From assembly GCA_025359005.1 (NCBI GenBank), contig JANYHP010000607.1, positions 1 to 7,752 of the forward strand: a stretch of 7,752 bases of DNA. The letters run 5' to 3'. Position numbers and translations under genes: made by a program. The notes beneath the pieces are model-generated. The model worked only from the letters and a program-made list of their open reading frames with translations. It had not been told where the DNA came from and ran no database searches. This DNA comes from Hyphomicrobiaceae bacterium (GTDB lineage: Bacteria > Pseudomonadota > Alphaproteobacteria > Rhizobiales > Hyphomicrobiaceae). This document shows, piece after piece, positions 1 to 7,644 of this stretch (within the stretch, counting starts at the first letter, position 1; every line of letters begins with the position of its first letter).

Positions 1-418
1 GCTGCGTGCGCACCTGCAGCGCACCTTCCCGCAGTGCCCGGTTGGACCACGGCGCCACCACATGATTGACCAGCGTCACCGCAAGTGCCACCACCAGCCC
101 CATGGCGAACAGCGGCCGCACCAGCCGCCACGTCGGCGCCCCGCTGGCCGTCATGATGATGAGTTCGCTGTCGCCGGACAGCCGATTAATGACGTGCAGG
201 CTCGAGATCAGCACCGCGAACGGCGCGATGAAGCCGATCAGGCTCGGCAATGCCAGCGACGTCAGCTTCAGAAACAAAAGCGCGTCCTGGCCCTGCGACG
301 TCATGATGTCGAGCTGCCGCAACGCCACGCCGATCCACGTCACCGTCGAGAGCGACGACAGGATCAGCAAAACCGCGCCGATCGATTGACGGAAGATGTA
401 GCGGTCGAGAATGGTCAT
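1..418 (-). CDS. lptF: LptF, lipopolysaccharide export permease subunit (5' part, cut by window edge)
   Basis: Inner-membrane permease subunit of the LptB2FG transporter, which extracts lipopolysaccharide from the inner membrane and feeds it to the periplasmic Lpt bridge. The 139 visible residues start at the ATG at 418-416 with MTILDRYIFR, a typical LptF/LptG family N-terminus. Hydrophobic segments lie at about residues 12-32, 55-76 and 98-121. Between them is the family signature NRLSGDSELIIMTASG (78-93), and APWS at 122-125 favours LptF over LptG. Full-length members are usually about 360-390 residues, so the periplasmic domain and the later membrane helices lie beyond position 1. The upstream bases contain GAGCGGAA but no strong Shine-Dalgarno sequence. 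The gene is transcribed away from the aminotransferase. Family assignment is firm; choosing LptF rather than LptG rests on the APWS motif and on remembered alphaproteobacterial sequences. Confidence 0.88.
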   Translation of the reverse strand, partial: MTILDRYIFRQSIGAVLLILSSLSTVTWIGVALRQLDIMTSQGQDALLFLKLTSLALPSLIGFIAPFAVLISSLHVINRLSGDSELIIMTASGAPTWRLVRPLFAMGLVVALAVTLVNHVVAPWSNRALREGALQVRTQ

Positions 419-774
419 GCGGTGCGTGTTGTTCCGCTCAACGCTATGGCTCTGATGTTCAATCGCATTTCGATGATCCTTCCGGACCTCCCCGCCTGGT
501 TGTGACGCCTTGTCGTGATCGCCACAGACTCGGTTCGAACACCCCACCCGGCGGTCCCATAGCAAGATGGCCGAACCGTGTCGCGTGCCCGCATATCCCT
601 GTCCGTCGGCAGGCACGGCGCCACCCCCGCCCAAAGGCTTGCCCCATCCCCCCAAGCCTTTGACGGCCAATGCGGTTCACCGTAAAGGATGCGGGCGATT
701 TGGATTGCAACCCGAAACGCGAGCCGAGCCCGTGTGGGCACGGCCCATCCGACCTCCCACCCACGAGCCTCGCC
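419..774. other. Divergent intergenic region between lptF and the aminotransferase
   Basis: This 356-base gap should hold promoters for both outward-facing genes. One plausible promoter facing right is listed separately at 660-688. I see no tRNA: a GGTTCGAAC at about 534-542 resembles a T-loop, but the flanking bases do not form a T stem on either strand. Open frames crossing the gap have no recognisable family and overlap the ends of the flanking genes. No clear repeat or riboswitch was seen. Confidence 0.6.
660..688 (+). promoter_or_regulatory. Candidate sigma-70-type promoter for the aminotransferase
   Basis: TTGACG at 660-665 (5 of 6 to the -35 consensus) is followed after exactly 17 bases by TAAAGG at 683-688, a weak -10 match. 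Transcription would begin near 695, about 80 bases before the GTG at 775. If real, it excludes the ATG at 670 as the translation start, in line with the protein comparison. The -10 is poor, so this is a candidate only. Confidence 0.3.
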
Positions 775-1998
<1,224 letters not shown>

Positions 1999-2000
1999 GC

Positions 2001-2011
2001 GGGGGGGGGGG
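2001..2011 (+). repeat. Homopolymer tract of 11 G
   Basis: Eleven consecutive G residues begin two bases after the stop codon of the aminotransferase and end 44 bases before the ATG of the MBL-fold hydrolase. The tract is in untranslated DNA, so slippage here would not alter a reading frame. It could affect spacing or mRNA structure, or simply be a sequencing-length uncertainty. Confidence 0.9.
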
Positions 2012-2055
2012 CGCGGTGCCTCCAGGTTCGTCATCTCACAGCAAAAGGTCAGGGC

Positions 2056-2925
2056 ATGCGCACTCTTACCATCGGCGATGTCACCATCACCTCCATTATC
2101 GAGCGTGACGGGCCTTGGCGAACGCCTGAGGCGATGTTTCCTGCCTATGATCCGGTTATCGGCCGAGAGCATCTCAGAACCCTGGCACCGGAGGTTTACG
2201 ATCCGGTGTCAGGCAGGATGGTGATCACCTACCAGACCTTCGTCGTCCGCACGCCATGCCACACGGTGCTTGTCGATACCTGCACGGGCGACCACAAGGG
2301 CTATCCCGCGCCGATGGATTTCGACAAGCAGCCATGGCTGGACAATTTCGCAAAAGCGGGTCTTCGGTTCGACGACATCACACACGTCTTCTGCACGCAT
2401 CTGCATATCGATCATTGCGGCTGGAACACGGTGTTGCGCGATGGGCGTTGGGTGCCGACCTTTCCCAAGGCAAAATATATTTTTCACAAAACCGAATACG
2501 CGGCCTGGGAAGCCTTGACCCGCGAGGGCAAGAACCCACCCGGCAACGTCTGGACCTACAACTGCCGGCCCATTGTCGAAGCGGGCCAGGCGCTGCTGGT
2601 GGACGACACCTATGCGCTCGACGACACATTCACGCTGATCCCGACACCGGGTCACAGCCCCGGCCATTGCTGCGTCGATATCCACTCCAAGGGCCAGCGC
2701 GCGGTCGTGACCGGCGACCTGATGCATCATGCGCTGCAGTGCCGAATGCCCGAACTCTACACCATCTTCGACACCGACACGGCAGCCGGTATCCAGTCGC
2801 GCCGCCGCTTCTTCGAGACCGTTGCGGGCACGCCCGCCATTCTGCTGCCTGTGCACTTTCCGAGCCCGACTGCAGGGCGCATCACGACGCTGGGGACCGG
2901 GTTTGAGTATACGTTCGTGCGGTAA
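2056..2925 (+). CDS. MBL-fold metallo-hydrolase, AHL-lactonase-like class
   Basis: Predicted soluble metal-dependent hydrolase of the metallo-beta-lactamase superfamily, 289 residues and full length. The complete dinuclear metal site is visible: H115-x-H117-x-D119-H120 in THLHIDHCGW, H200 in TPGHSPGH, D221 in TGDLMHH and H267 in PVHFPSPTAGRI. There is no signal peptide. AAAAGG at 2043-2048, 7 bases before the ATG, is a good ribosome binding site. This layout (HLHxDHCGWNT, then PELxxxFDxD, then HFPSPTxGxI) is common in uncharacterised proteobacterial hydrolases related to N-acyl-homoserine lactonases and similar esterases; the natural substrate cannot be read from sequence. It starts 57 bases after the aminotransferase and could share its transcript. 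A patch at 2461-2520 is 27/60 G+C against 40/60 at 3121-3180 in hom, hinting at a different origin. Enzyme class is sure, reaction unknown. Confidence 0.9.
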   Translation: MRTLTIGDVTITSIIERDGPWRTPEAMFPAYDPVIGREHLRTLAPEVYDPVSGRMVITYQTFVVRTPCHTVLVDTCTGDHKGYPAPMDFDKQPWLDNFAKAGLRFDDITHVFCTHLHIDHCGWNTVLRDGRWVPTFPKAKYIFHKTEYAAWEALTREGKNPPGNVWTYNCRPIVEAGQALLVDDTYALDDTFTLIPTPGHSPGHCCVDIHSKGQRAVVTGDLMHHALQCRMPELYTIFDTDTAAGIQSRRRFFETVAGTPAILLPVHFPSPTAGRITTLGTGFEYTFVR

Positions 2926-3090
2926 TTGGGACGTCGGCGCGCGCTGCGTGCGGCACGGTGCGTTGTTCCGTGTGACATTCGACGTCTGAGTACCGCGACA
3001 AGCAGCCGTGGTCATTTGTAAGTGCGACCGCGATCTTTCAGATAGACGTCCGTCTGTGAAACCTGACATGCAACGAACCGAGCACACCGC

Positions 3091-4413
3091 GTGACCCTCA
3101 AACTCGACCTGCTCGCCGACGAACCTTTGAAGATCGGCATCGCCGGCCTCGGCACGGTCGGCGCCGGCTTGCTGCATCTGTTGGAGCGCCACGGCGGCCG
3201 CCTGCGCGATCAGGTCGGCCGTCCCATCAAGCTGATGGCGGTGTCGGCGCGTAACCGCACGAAAGATCGTGGTGTGTCGCTGTCGGGCGTGCGCTGGGTC
3301 GATGATCCCGTGAAACTCGCGGCCGACCCGGCCATCGACCTGTTCGTCGAACTGATCGGTGGCGACGAGGGCGTGGCGAAAAAGGCTATCGAAGCCGCGC
3401 TGAATGCCAAGAAACACGTCGTCACCGCCAACAAGGCGCTGCTCGCCAAGCACGGCGTCGAACTGGCCAAGCTCGCCGAGAAGAACGGCGTCGCGCTGAA
3501 TTTCGAGGCGGCAGTGGCGGGCGGCATTCCCGTCATCAAGACCATGCGCGAGGCGCTCGTCGGCAACGAGGTCAAACGCGTCTACGGCATCCTCAACGGC
3601 ACCTGCAACTACATCCTCACCAAGATGCAGCAGGAAAAAGCCTCGTTCGCCGACGTGCTAAAAGAGGCGCAGGCCAAGGGCTATGCGGAAGCCGACCCCA
3701 CCTTCGACATCGGCGGCTTCGATACCGCCCACAAACTCACCTTGTTGACCGCGTTGGCCTTCAACACCCGTGTCGCCTTCGATCAGGTGCACATCGAGGG
3801 CATCCAGTCGATCACCGCGCAGGATATCGAAGCGGCGGATGAACTGGGGTTCCGCATCAAGCTGCTCGGCGTCGCGCTGATGACCGACAGCGGCATCGAG
3901 CAACGCGTGCACCCGGCCATGGTGCCCAAGGAAGCGGCCATCGCCCAGGTCTCCGGCGTCACCAACGCGGTCGCCATCGACGGCGATTTTTCGGGCAATC
4001 TGCTGCTGATAGGCCCCGGCGCCGGCGCCAAGGCGACGGCCTCCGCCGTGGCCAGTGATATCGTGGATGTCGCCGCTGGCTTCATCCTGCATCCGTTCGG
4101 CGTGCCGACGGCGCGGCTGAAAACCTACAAGCGCGCCAAGCTCGGTCAGCACCAGGGCGCCTACTACATCCGCCTCACGGCGTTCGATCGCCCAGGTGTG
4201 ATGGCCGCGATCACCAAGCGCATGGCCGAGCGCGAGGTCTCGCTCGAAAGCCTCGTCCAGCGTTCGCCGCGTGGCGTCCCCGGCGCCCAGGCCTCCATCG
4301 TCATCATCACCCACGACACGACCGAAGAAGCCATCCGCAAAGCCCTCGACGCCATCGAAGCCGACGGAAAAGTCGCCGAAAAGCCCCAGATGATCCGCAT
4401 CGAGCAGTTGTGA
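3091..4413 (+). CDS. hom: Homoserine dehydrogenase (with C-terminal ACT domain)
   Basis: NAD(P)-dependent oxidoreductase that reduces aspartate 4-semialdehyde to homoserine, the branch point to threonine, methionine and isoleucine. The 440 residues show a Rossmann domain with G19-L-G-T-V-G24, the HVVTANKALLAKHG segment with K115, the family signature AEADPTFDIGGFDTAHKL (199-216) carrying the proposed catalytic K215, and a C-terminal ACT domain from about residue 357 (YYIRLTAFDRPGVMAAIT). That ACT domain is expected to sense threonine. Length is normal for the monofunctional ACT-containing form, with no aspartate kinase fused. The GTG at 3091 is the first in-frame start giving a usual N-terminus. 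An ATG at 3068 is out of frame, and no strong Shine-Dalgarno sequence is visible. The 165-base upstream gap suggests its own promoter. A stable hairpin begins 10 bases after the stop. Confidence 0.96.
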   Translation: MTLKLDLLADEPLKIGIAGLGTVGAGLLHLLERHGGRLRDQVGRPIKLMAVSARNRTKDRGVSLSGVRWVDDPVKLAADPAIDLFVELIGGDEGVAKKAIEAALNAKKHVVTANKALLAKHGVELAKLAEKNGVALNFEAAVAGGIPVIKTMREALVGNEVKRVYGILNGTCNYILTKMQQEKASFADVLKEAQAKGYAEADPTFDIGGFDTAHKLTLLTALAFNTRVAFDQVHIEGIQSITAQDIEAADELGFRIKLLGVALMTDSGIEQRVHPAMVPKEAAIAQVSGVTNAVAIDGDFSGNLLLIGPGAGAKATASAVASDIVDVAAGFILHPFGVPTARLKTYKRAKLGQHQGAYYIRLTAFDRPGVMAAITKRMAEREVSLESLVQRSPRGVPGAQASIVIITHDTTEEAIRKALDAIEADGKVAEKPQMIRIEQL

Positions 4414-4421
4414 TTGCCTGT

Positions 4422-4498
4422 AGGGTGCAATAGGCCCTCCGGCCGTATTGCGCCTGCGGTGTCTTTGGCTGGTGCAATACGCTTCGCTCTTGCACTCT
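4422..4498. repeat. REP-like palindromic element downstream of hom
   Basis: Two palindromic units share the core GGTGCAATA (4424-4432 and 4471-4479). Unit one pairs 4424-4436 with 4441-4454: a 13-pair stem with one bulged G (4445), one G-T pair and a CTCC loop. Unit two pairs GTGCAA at 4472-4477 with TTGCAC at 4490-4495. The outer ends, AGGGTGCAA at 4422-4430 and TTGCACTCT at 4490-4498, are inverted repeats with one mismatch. No T-run follows either hairpin, so a repeat-family element fits better than a classical intrinsic terminator. It may still stop or stabilise the hom mRNA. Similar GGTGCAATACG-type palindromes are, from memory, frequent between genes in proteobacteria. Confidence 0.7.
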
Positions 4499-4538
4499 CC
4501 AGGGCTTCCGATACCACGGCCGTAGGGAAGATGACTTG

Positions 4539-4943
4539 ATGACCGCAGCAGCCCTGCCCGACTATTCCGCCCTCATCGCCGAAGCGCACGCGTGGGCGCG
4601 GCCGATCAAGCCGACGCGCAAGTGCGAGGCGGCCACCGTCGCCGCCGTCATCGTGACCGCTTCCGGCAAGCACTATTCCGGCGTCTCCGTGGAGTTCGCC
4701 TGTGGCATGGGCTTCTGCGCCGAGCACTCAGCCGTCGCCGCCATGCTGAAGGAGCACGAGACGGTGATCGCCCACGTGGTTGCAGTGCACAAATCCGGAA
4801 AAGTGTTCCCGCCCTGCGGCCGCTGCCGCGAGATGATGTGGCAACTCGACCACAAGAACCGCGATGCTCTCGTCATTCTTGGCCCGGCGTTAGCGAAACC
4901 GCTTTACCAATTGCTGCCAAATCCGGCGTACGACTGGAGTTGA
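4539..4943 (+). CDS. Cytidine deaminase-like zinc hydrolase
   Basis: Small cytoplasmic protein of 134 residues with the cytidine deaminase fold, which removes the exocyclic amine of a cytosine-type base by zinc-activated water. The zinc and catalytic motif is C60-A-E62 in GFCAEHSAVAAML, completed by C93 and C96 in PPCGRCREMM; E62 would be the proton shuttle. Canonical cytidine deaminases have an Asn two residues before a Glu in the ribose-binding strand; here the strand reads YSGVSVEFACG, with S50 in place of Asn and E52 kept, so the substrate may differ. Related small members include blasticidin-S deaminase-like proteins. The ATG at 4539 is preceded by AGGGAAG (4524-4530), 8 bases away; a TTG at 4536 is a less likely start. 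The gene sits alone between the hom repeat and glpX. Family sure, substrate uncertain. Confidence 0.87.
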   Translation: MTAAALPDYSALIAEAHAWARPIKPTRKCEAATVAAVIVTASGKHYSGVSVEFACGMGFCAEHSAVAAMLKEHETVIAHVVAVHKSGKVFPPCGRCREMMWQLDHKNRDALVILGPALAKPLYQLLPNPAYDWS

Positions 4944-4972
4944 GGGCGTGCAAACCGCACTTGTCAGTGTAA

Positions 4973-4995
4973 AAGGACGCTCTCAAGAGCGCCTT
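4973..4995 (+). terminator. Hairpin after the deaminase gene, candidate transcription end
   Basis: AAGG and CGCTC (4973-4982, with A4977 bulged) pair with GAGCG and CCTT (4987-4995) around a TCAA loop, giving nine pairs. It starts 29 bases after the stop codon at 4943 and lies about 100 bases before glpX. No T-run follows, so efficient intrinsic termination is doubtful. Confidence 0.4.
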
Positions 4996-5098
4996 CCACG
5001 TCGTGCGGCTCGGACACGCGCTCCAGACACTTTGTTTGTCGCATTTTCTGCGGTTTGCCGGGACCCACTTAACCGGAAAATGCTCGAGGGAGAACGCC

Positions 5099-6109
5099 AT
5101 GACCAACACGAAAACCGCCAGCGGCCAGCCGGGGCTCGACCGCGTTCTGGCGATCGAAATCGCCCGCGTCACCGAGGCGGCGGCGATCGCGTCGGCCCAT
5201 TGGCGCGGTCGTGGCGACAAGAACTCGGCGGACGGCGCCGCGGTCAAGGCCATGCGCGAAGAGTTGGCAAAGGTTAATTTCAAGGGGCGAGTCGTCATCG
5301 GCGAAGGCGAGATGGACGAAGCGCCGATGCTGTACATCGGCGAGGAGGTCGGCACCGGCCACGGCCCGGAAGTGGACATTGCCGTCGACCCGCTGGAGGG
5401 CACGACGATCTGCGCCGAGGCCGAGCCGAACTCGCTCGCCGTCATCGCCATCGCCGAGCGCGGCGGCCTGCTGCACGCCCCCGACATGTACATGGACAAG
5501 ATCGCCATCGGTCCCGGCTATCCCGACAACCTGATCGACATCGATGCGTCGCCCGCCGACAACATCCGCAAACTCGCCAAGGCCAAGGGCGTCGGCATCG
5601 AGCGCATCACCGTCTGCATGCTCGGCCGCCCGCGCCACGAGGAGTTGCTGCGGCAGGTGCGCGCGTCCGGCGCCTCCGTCCGCCTCATCCGCGATGGCGA
5701 CATCGCCGGCGTTATCTGGACCACCGACCCCGGCAAGAGCGGCATCGACATGTATCTGGGCTCCGGCGGCGCACCGGAAGGCGTGCTTGCCGCTGCCGCG
5801 TTGCGCTGCATCGGCGGTCAGATGCAAGGCCGCTTGCGGCCCGACAAGGGCGCCGAGGGCGCGGCCCAGATCGCGCGCGCACACGCCATGGGCATCAAGG
5901 ACATCAAGCGCGTCTACACGATGCAGGAAATGGCGTCGGGCGATGCGATCTTCTCGGCCACCGGCGTTACCGACGGCTCGCTGCTCGACGGCGTCCATTT
6001 CCGCGGCGAGTTCGCCGAAACGGAATCGGTCGTCATGCGCGCCCGCACCGGCACCGTACGCCGCATCAAAACCACCTTCCGCATCTTGAAGCCCAAGACA
6101 CCGGCCTGA
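5099..6109 (+). CDS. glpX: Class II fructose-1,6-bisphosphatase GlpX
   Basis: Metal-dependent phosphatase that hydrolyses fructose 1,6-bisphosphate to fructose 6-phosphate in gluconeogenesis; in autotrophic relatives the same enzyme can also act on sedoheptulose bisphosphate in the Calvin cycle. The 336 residues match the usual family size. Diagnostic motifs are GEGEMDEAPMLYIGEEVG (68-85) with E69, VDPLEGT (96-102) with D97 and E100, HAPDMYMDKIAIGP (126-139) and GGAPEGVLAAAALR with E227. These correspond to the metal and substrate ligands E57, D85, E88 and E213 of E. coli GlpX. I chose the ATG at 5099 because AGGGAGA at 5087-5093 is a strong ribosome binding site 5 bases upstream; the frame stays open to 5003, but that extension has no family look. 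It ends 203 bases before the convergent thiC. Confidence 0.96.
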   Translation: MTNTKTASGQPGLDRVLAIEIARVTEAAAIASAHWRGRGDKNSADGAAVKAMREELAKVNFKGRVVIGEGEMDEAPMLYIGEEVGTGHGPEVDIAVDPLEGTTICAEAEPNSLAVIAIAERGGLLHAPDMYMDKIAIGPGYPDNLIDIDASPADNIRKLAKAKGVGIERITVCMLGRPRHEELLRQVRASGASVRLIRDGDIAGVIWTTDPGKSGIDMYLGSGGAPEGVLAAAALRCIGGQMQGRLRPDKGAEGAAQIARAHAMGIKDIKRVYTMQEMASGDAIFSATGVTDGSLLDGVHFRGEFAETESVVMRARTGTVRRIKTTFRILKPKTPA

Positions 6110-6155
6110 AATCGGCGCTCGCGTACGCAAGCACATCGCGCTCGGCATCCTCGGG

Positions 6156-6181
6156 CAGGTGGTCCGCCCCTCGGCCACCTG
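6156..6181. terminator. Hairpin between convergent glpX and thiC
   Basis: CAGGTGG (6156-6162) plus CCG (6164-6166) pair with CGG (6172-6174) plus CCACCTG (6175-6181), ten pairs with T6163 bulged and a five-base loop. It begins 47 bases after the glpX stop, a natural place for the end of its transcript. The usual T-run is missing, so termination is inferred from position and stem strength only. Confidence 0.4.
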
Positions 6182-6217
6182 AGACGGCTCGAAAAATGGC
6201 GCGTTTTCAGACGGCCA

Positions 6218-6237
6218 GGAGTTCATCAAGGAACTCC
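6218..6237. terminator. Perfect 7-bp hairpin downstream of thiC
   Basis: GGAGTTC (6218-6224) pairs exactly with GAACTCC (6231-6237) around a six-base loop. Read on the minus strand it lies about 75 bases beyond the thiC stop, and a run of five T occurs about 20 bases further on (6192-6196). That is too far for a standard intrinsic terminator, so this is a weak candidate. Confidence 0.3.
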
Positions 6238-6312
6238 CGAACCGTTGGGACAACACTGTCGCGAGCCTATTCCGCGGCTCTCACATGGCGCTCCTTCAAA
6301 CGCACGTGCAGT

Positions 6313-7644
6313 CTACTCCGCAGCTTCCGGCTTGGCGTCCACATACAGTTTGCCACCGCCGGCGAGGAATTCCTCGCTCTTCGCCGCCATGCCTTCCAGC
6401 GCTGCGCGTTCGTTGTCGCCCATGGCGAGCACCTCCTTGCGGAGGTCTTGCGTGATCTTCATGGAGCAGAATTTCGGCCCGCACATCGAGCAGAAGTGCG
6501 CAACCTTGTGGGCATCTTTGGGCAATGTCTCGTCGTGATAGCTGCGGGCGGTGTCGGGATCGAGCGCAAGGTTGAACTGATCCTCCCAACGGAAATCGAA
6601 GCGCGCGCGGCTGATCGCATCGTCGCGGAGTTTTGCGGCGGGGTGGCCCTTGGCAAGATCGGCAGCGTGGGCGGCGATCTTGTAGGTGATGACGCCGACT
6701 TTCACGTCGTCGCGGTTGGGCAGGCCCAAGTGCTCTTTCGGTGTGACGTAGCAGAGCATGGCGCAGCCGAACCAGCCGATCATGGCCGCCCCGATGCCGG
6801 AGGTGATATGGTCGTAGCCCGGTGCGATGTCGGTGGTGAGAGGCCCGAGCGTATAGAACGGTGCCTCGGCGCAGACCCTGAGCTGCTTGTCCATGTTCTC
6901 GCGGATCTTGTGCATGGGCACATGGCCGGGGCCTTCGATCATCACCTGGCAGCCCTTGGCCCACGCGCGATGCGTCAGTTCACCGAGCGTTTCCAGTTCG
7001 GCGAACTGCGCGCGGTCGTTGGCGTCGGCATTGGAGCCGGGGCGCAAACCGTCACCCAACGAGAACGACACGTCGTACTTGCGCATGATATCGCAGATGT
7101 CGTCGAAGTGGGTGTAGAGGAAGCTCTCCTTGTGATGGGCAAGGCACCAGCGCGCCATGATCGAGCCGCCGCGGCTGACGATGCCGGTGACGCGCTTGGC
7201 TGTGAGCGGCACGTAGGCCAAACGCACGCCGGCGTGAATGGTGAAGTAGTCGACGCCCTGCTCGGCCTGTTCGATGAGCGTGTCGCGGAAGATTTCCCAG
7301 GTGAGCTTGATCGGATCGCCGTCGACTTTTTCCAGCGCCTGATAGATCGGCACGGTGCCGATGGGCACCGCCGAATTGCGCATGATCCACGAGCGGATGT
7401 TGTGGATGTTGCGGCCGGTCGACAGATCCATGACCGTGTCGGCACCCCAGCGGGTGGCCCACACCAGCTTCTCGACTTCTTCGGCGGCACCTGAGGTGAC
7501 GGCGGAGTTGCCGATGTTGGCATTGATCTTCACCAGGAAGTTGCGGCCGATGGCCATCGGCTCCAGTTCGGGATGATTGATGTTCGCTGGAATGATGGCG
7601 CGGCCGCGGGCGATTTCGGCGCGGACGAATTCGGGCGTGACGAA
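6313..7644 (-). CDS. thiC: Phosphomethylpyrimidine synthase ThiC, lacking its N-terminal part
   Basis: Radical-SAM enzyme of thiamine synthesis that rearranges 5-aminoimidazole ribotide into hydroxymethylpyrimidine phosphate. The 443 recognisable residues run from FVTPEFVRAEIARGRAIIP to the TAG at 6315-6313. They include the core (GNSAVTSG, WGADTVMDLSTGR, DYFTIHAGV, SLGDGLRPGS, MIEGPGHVPM, PFYTLGPLTTDIAPGYDH) and the C-terminal 4Fe-4S motif C-x2-C-x4-C in FCSMCGPKFCSMK (Cys codons at 6492-6490, 6483-6481 and 6468-6466). ThiC proteins are usually 600 or more residues, so roughly the first 200, the N-terminal domain, are absent. The frame stays open to the window edge, with a GTG at 7686-7684, but beyond about 7644 it is only the antisense of a second thiC sequence. 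The true start is therefore not in this window, nor is any TPP riboswitch. Identity is certain; whether the gene is broken or the join artificial is open. Confidence 0.93.
   Translation of the reverse strand, partial: FVTPEFVRAEIARGRAIIPANINHPELEPMAIGRNFLVKINANIGNSAVTSGAAEEVEKLVWATRWGADTVMDLSTGRNIHNIRSWIMRNSAVPIGTVPIYQALEKVDGDPIKLTWEIFRDTLIEQAEQGVDYFTIHAGVRLAYVPLTAKRVTGIVSRGGSIMARWCLAHHKESFLYTHFDDICDIMRKYDVSFSLGDGLRPGSNADANDRAQFAELETLGELTHRAWAKGCQVMIEGPGHVPMHKIRENMDKQLRVCAEAPFYTLGPLTTDIAPGYDHITSGIGAAMIGWFGCAMLCYVTPKEHLGLPNRDDVKVGVITYKIAAHAADLAKGHPAAKLRDDAISRARFDFRWEDQFNLALDPDTARSYHDETLPKDAHKVAHFCSMCGPKFCSMKITQDLRKEVLAMGDNERAALEGMAAKSEEFLAGGGKLYVDAKPEAAE

Noticed and set aside
525..560. Possible tRNA T-arm around GGTTCGAAC
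   Set aside because: The bases on either side do not pair into a T stem on either strand, and no acceptor or anticodon arm can be formed.
670..774. 35-residue N-terminal extension of the aminotransferase from the ATG at 670
   Set aside because: The extension has low-complexity composition, no family counterpart, and overlaps a plausible promoter at 660-688; homologues start close to the GTG at 775.
2209..3453. 414-codon minus-strand open frame spanning the MBL gene and the start of hom
   Set aside because: It is antisense to two well-supported genes and crosses their intergenic gap; the sequence has no domain-like features.
5003..5098. 32-residue N-terminal extension of GlpX from the ATG at 5003
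   Set aside because: The ATG at 5099 has a strong ribosome binding site and gives the normal GlpX length; the extension does not resemble the family.
6183..6300. Plus-strand reading frame with a protein-like stretch DGQEFIKELPNRWDN after glpX
   Set aside because: A stop at 6180-6182 lies shortly upstream, no start codon or ribosome binding site precedes the stretch, and it runs into antisense of thiC. It might be a gene remnant, but about 15 suggestive residues are not enough.
6196..7494. 432-codon plus-strand open frame across the thiC region
   Set aside because: It is the antisense shadow of thiC; the minus strand carries all the ThiC motifs with no interruption.
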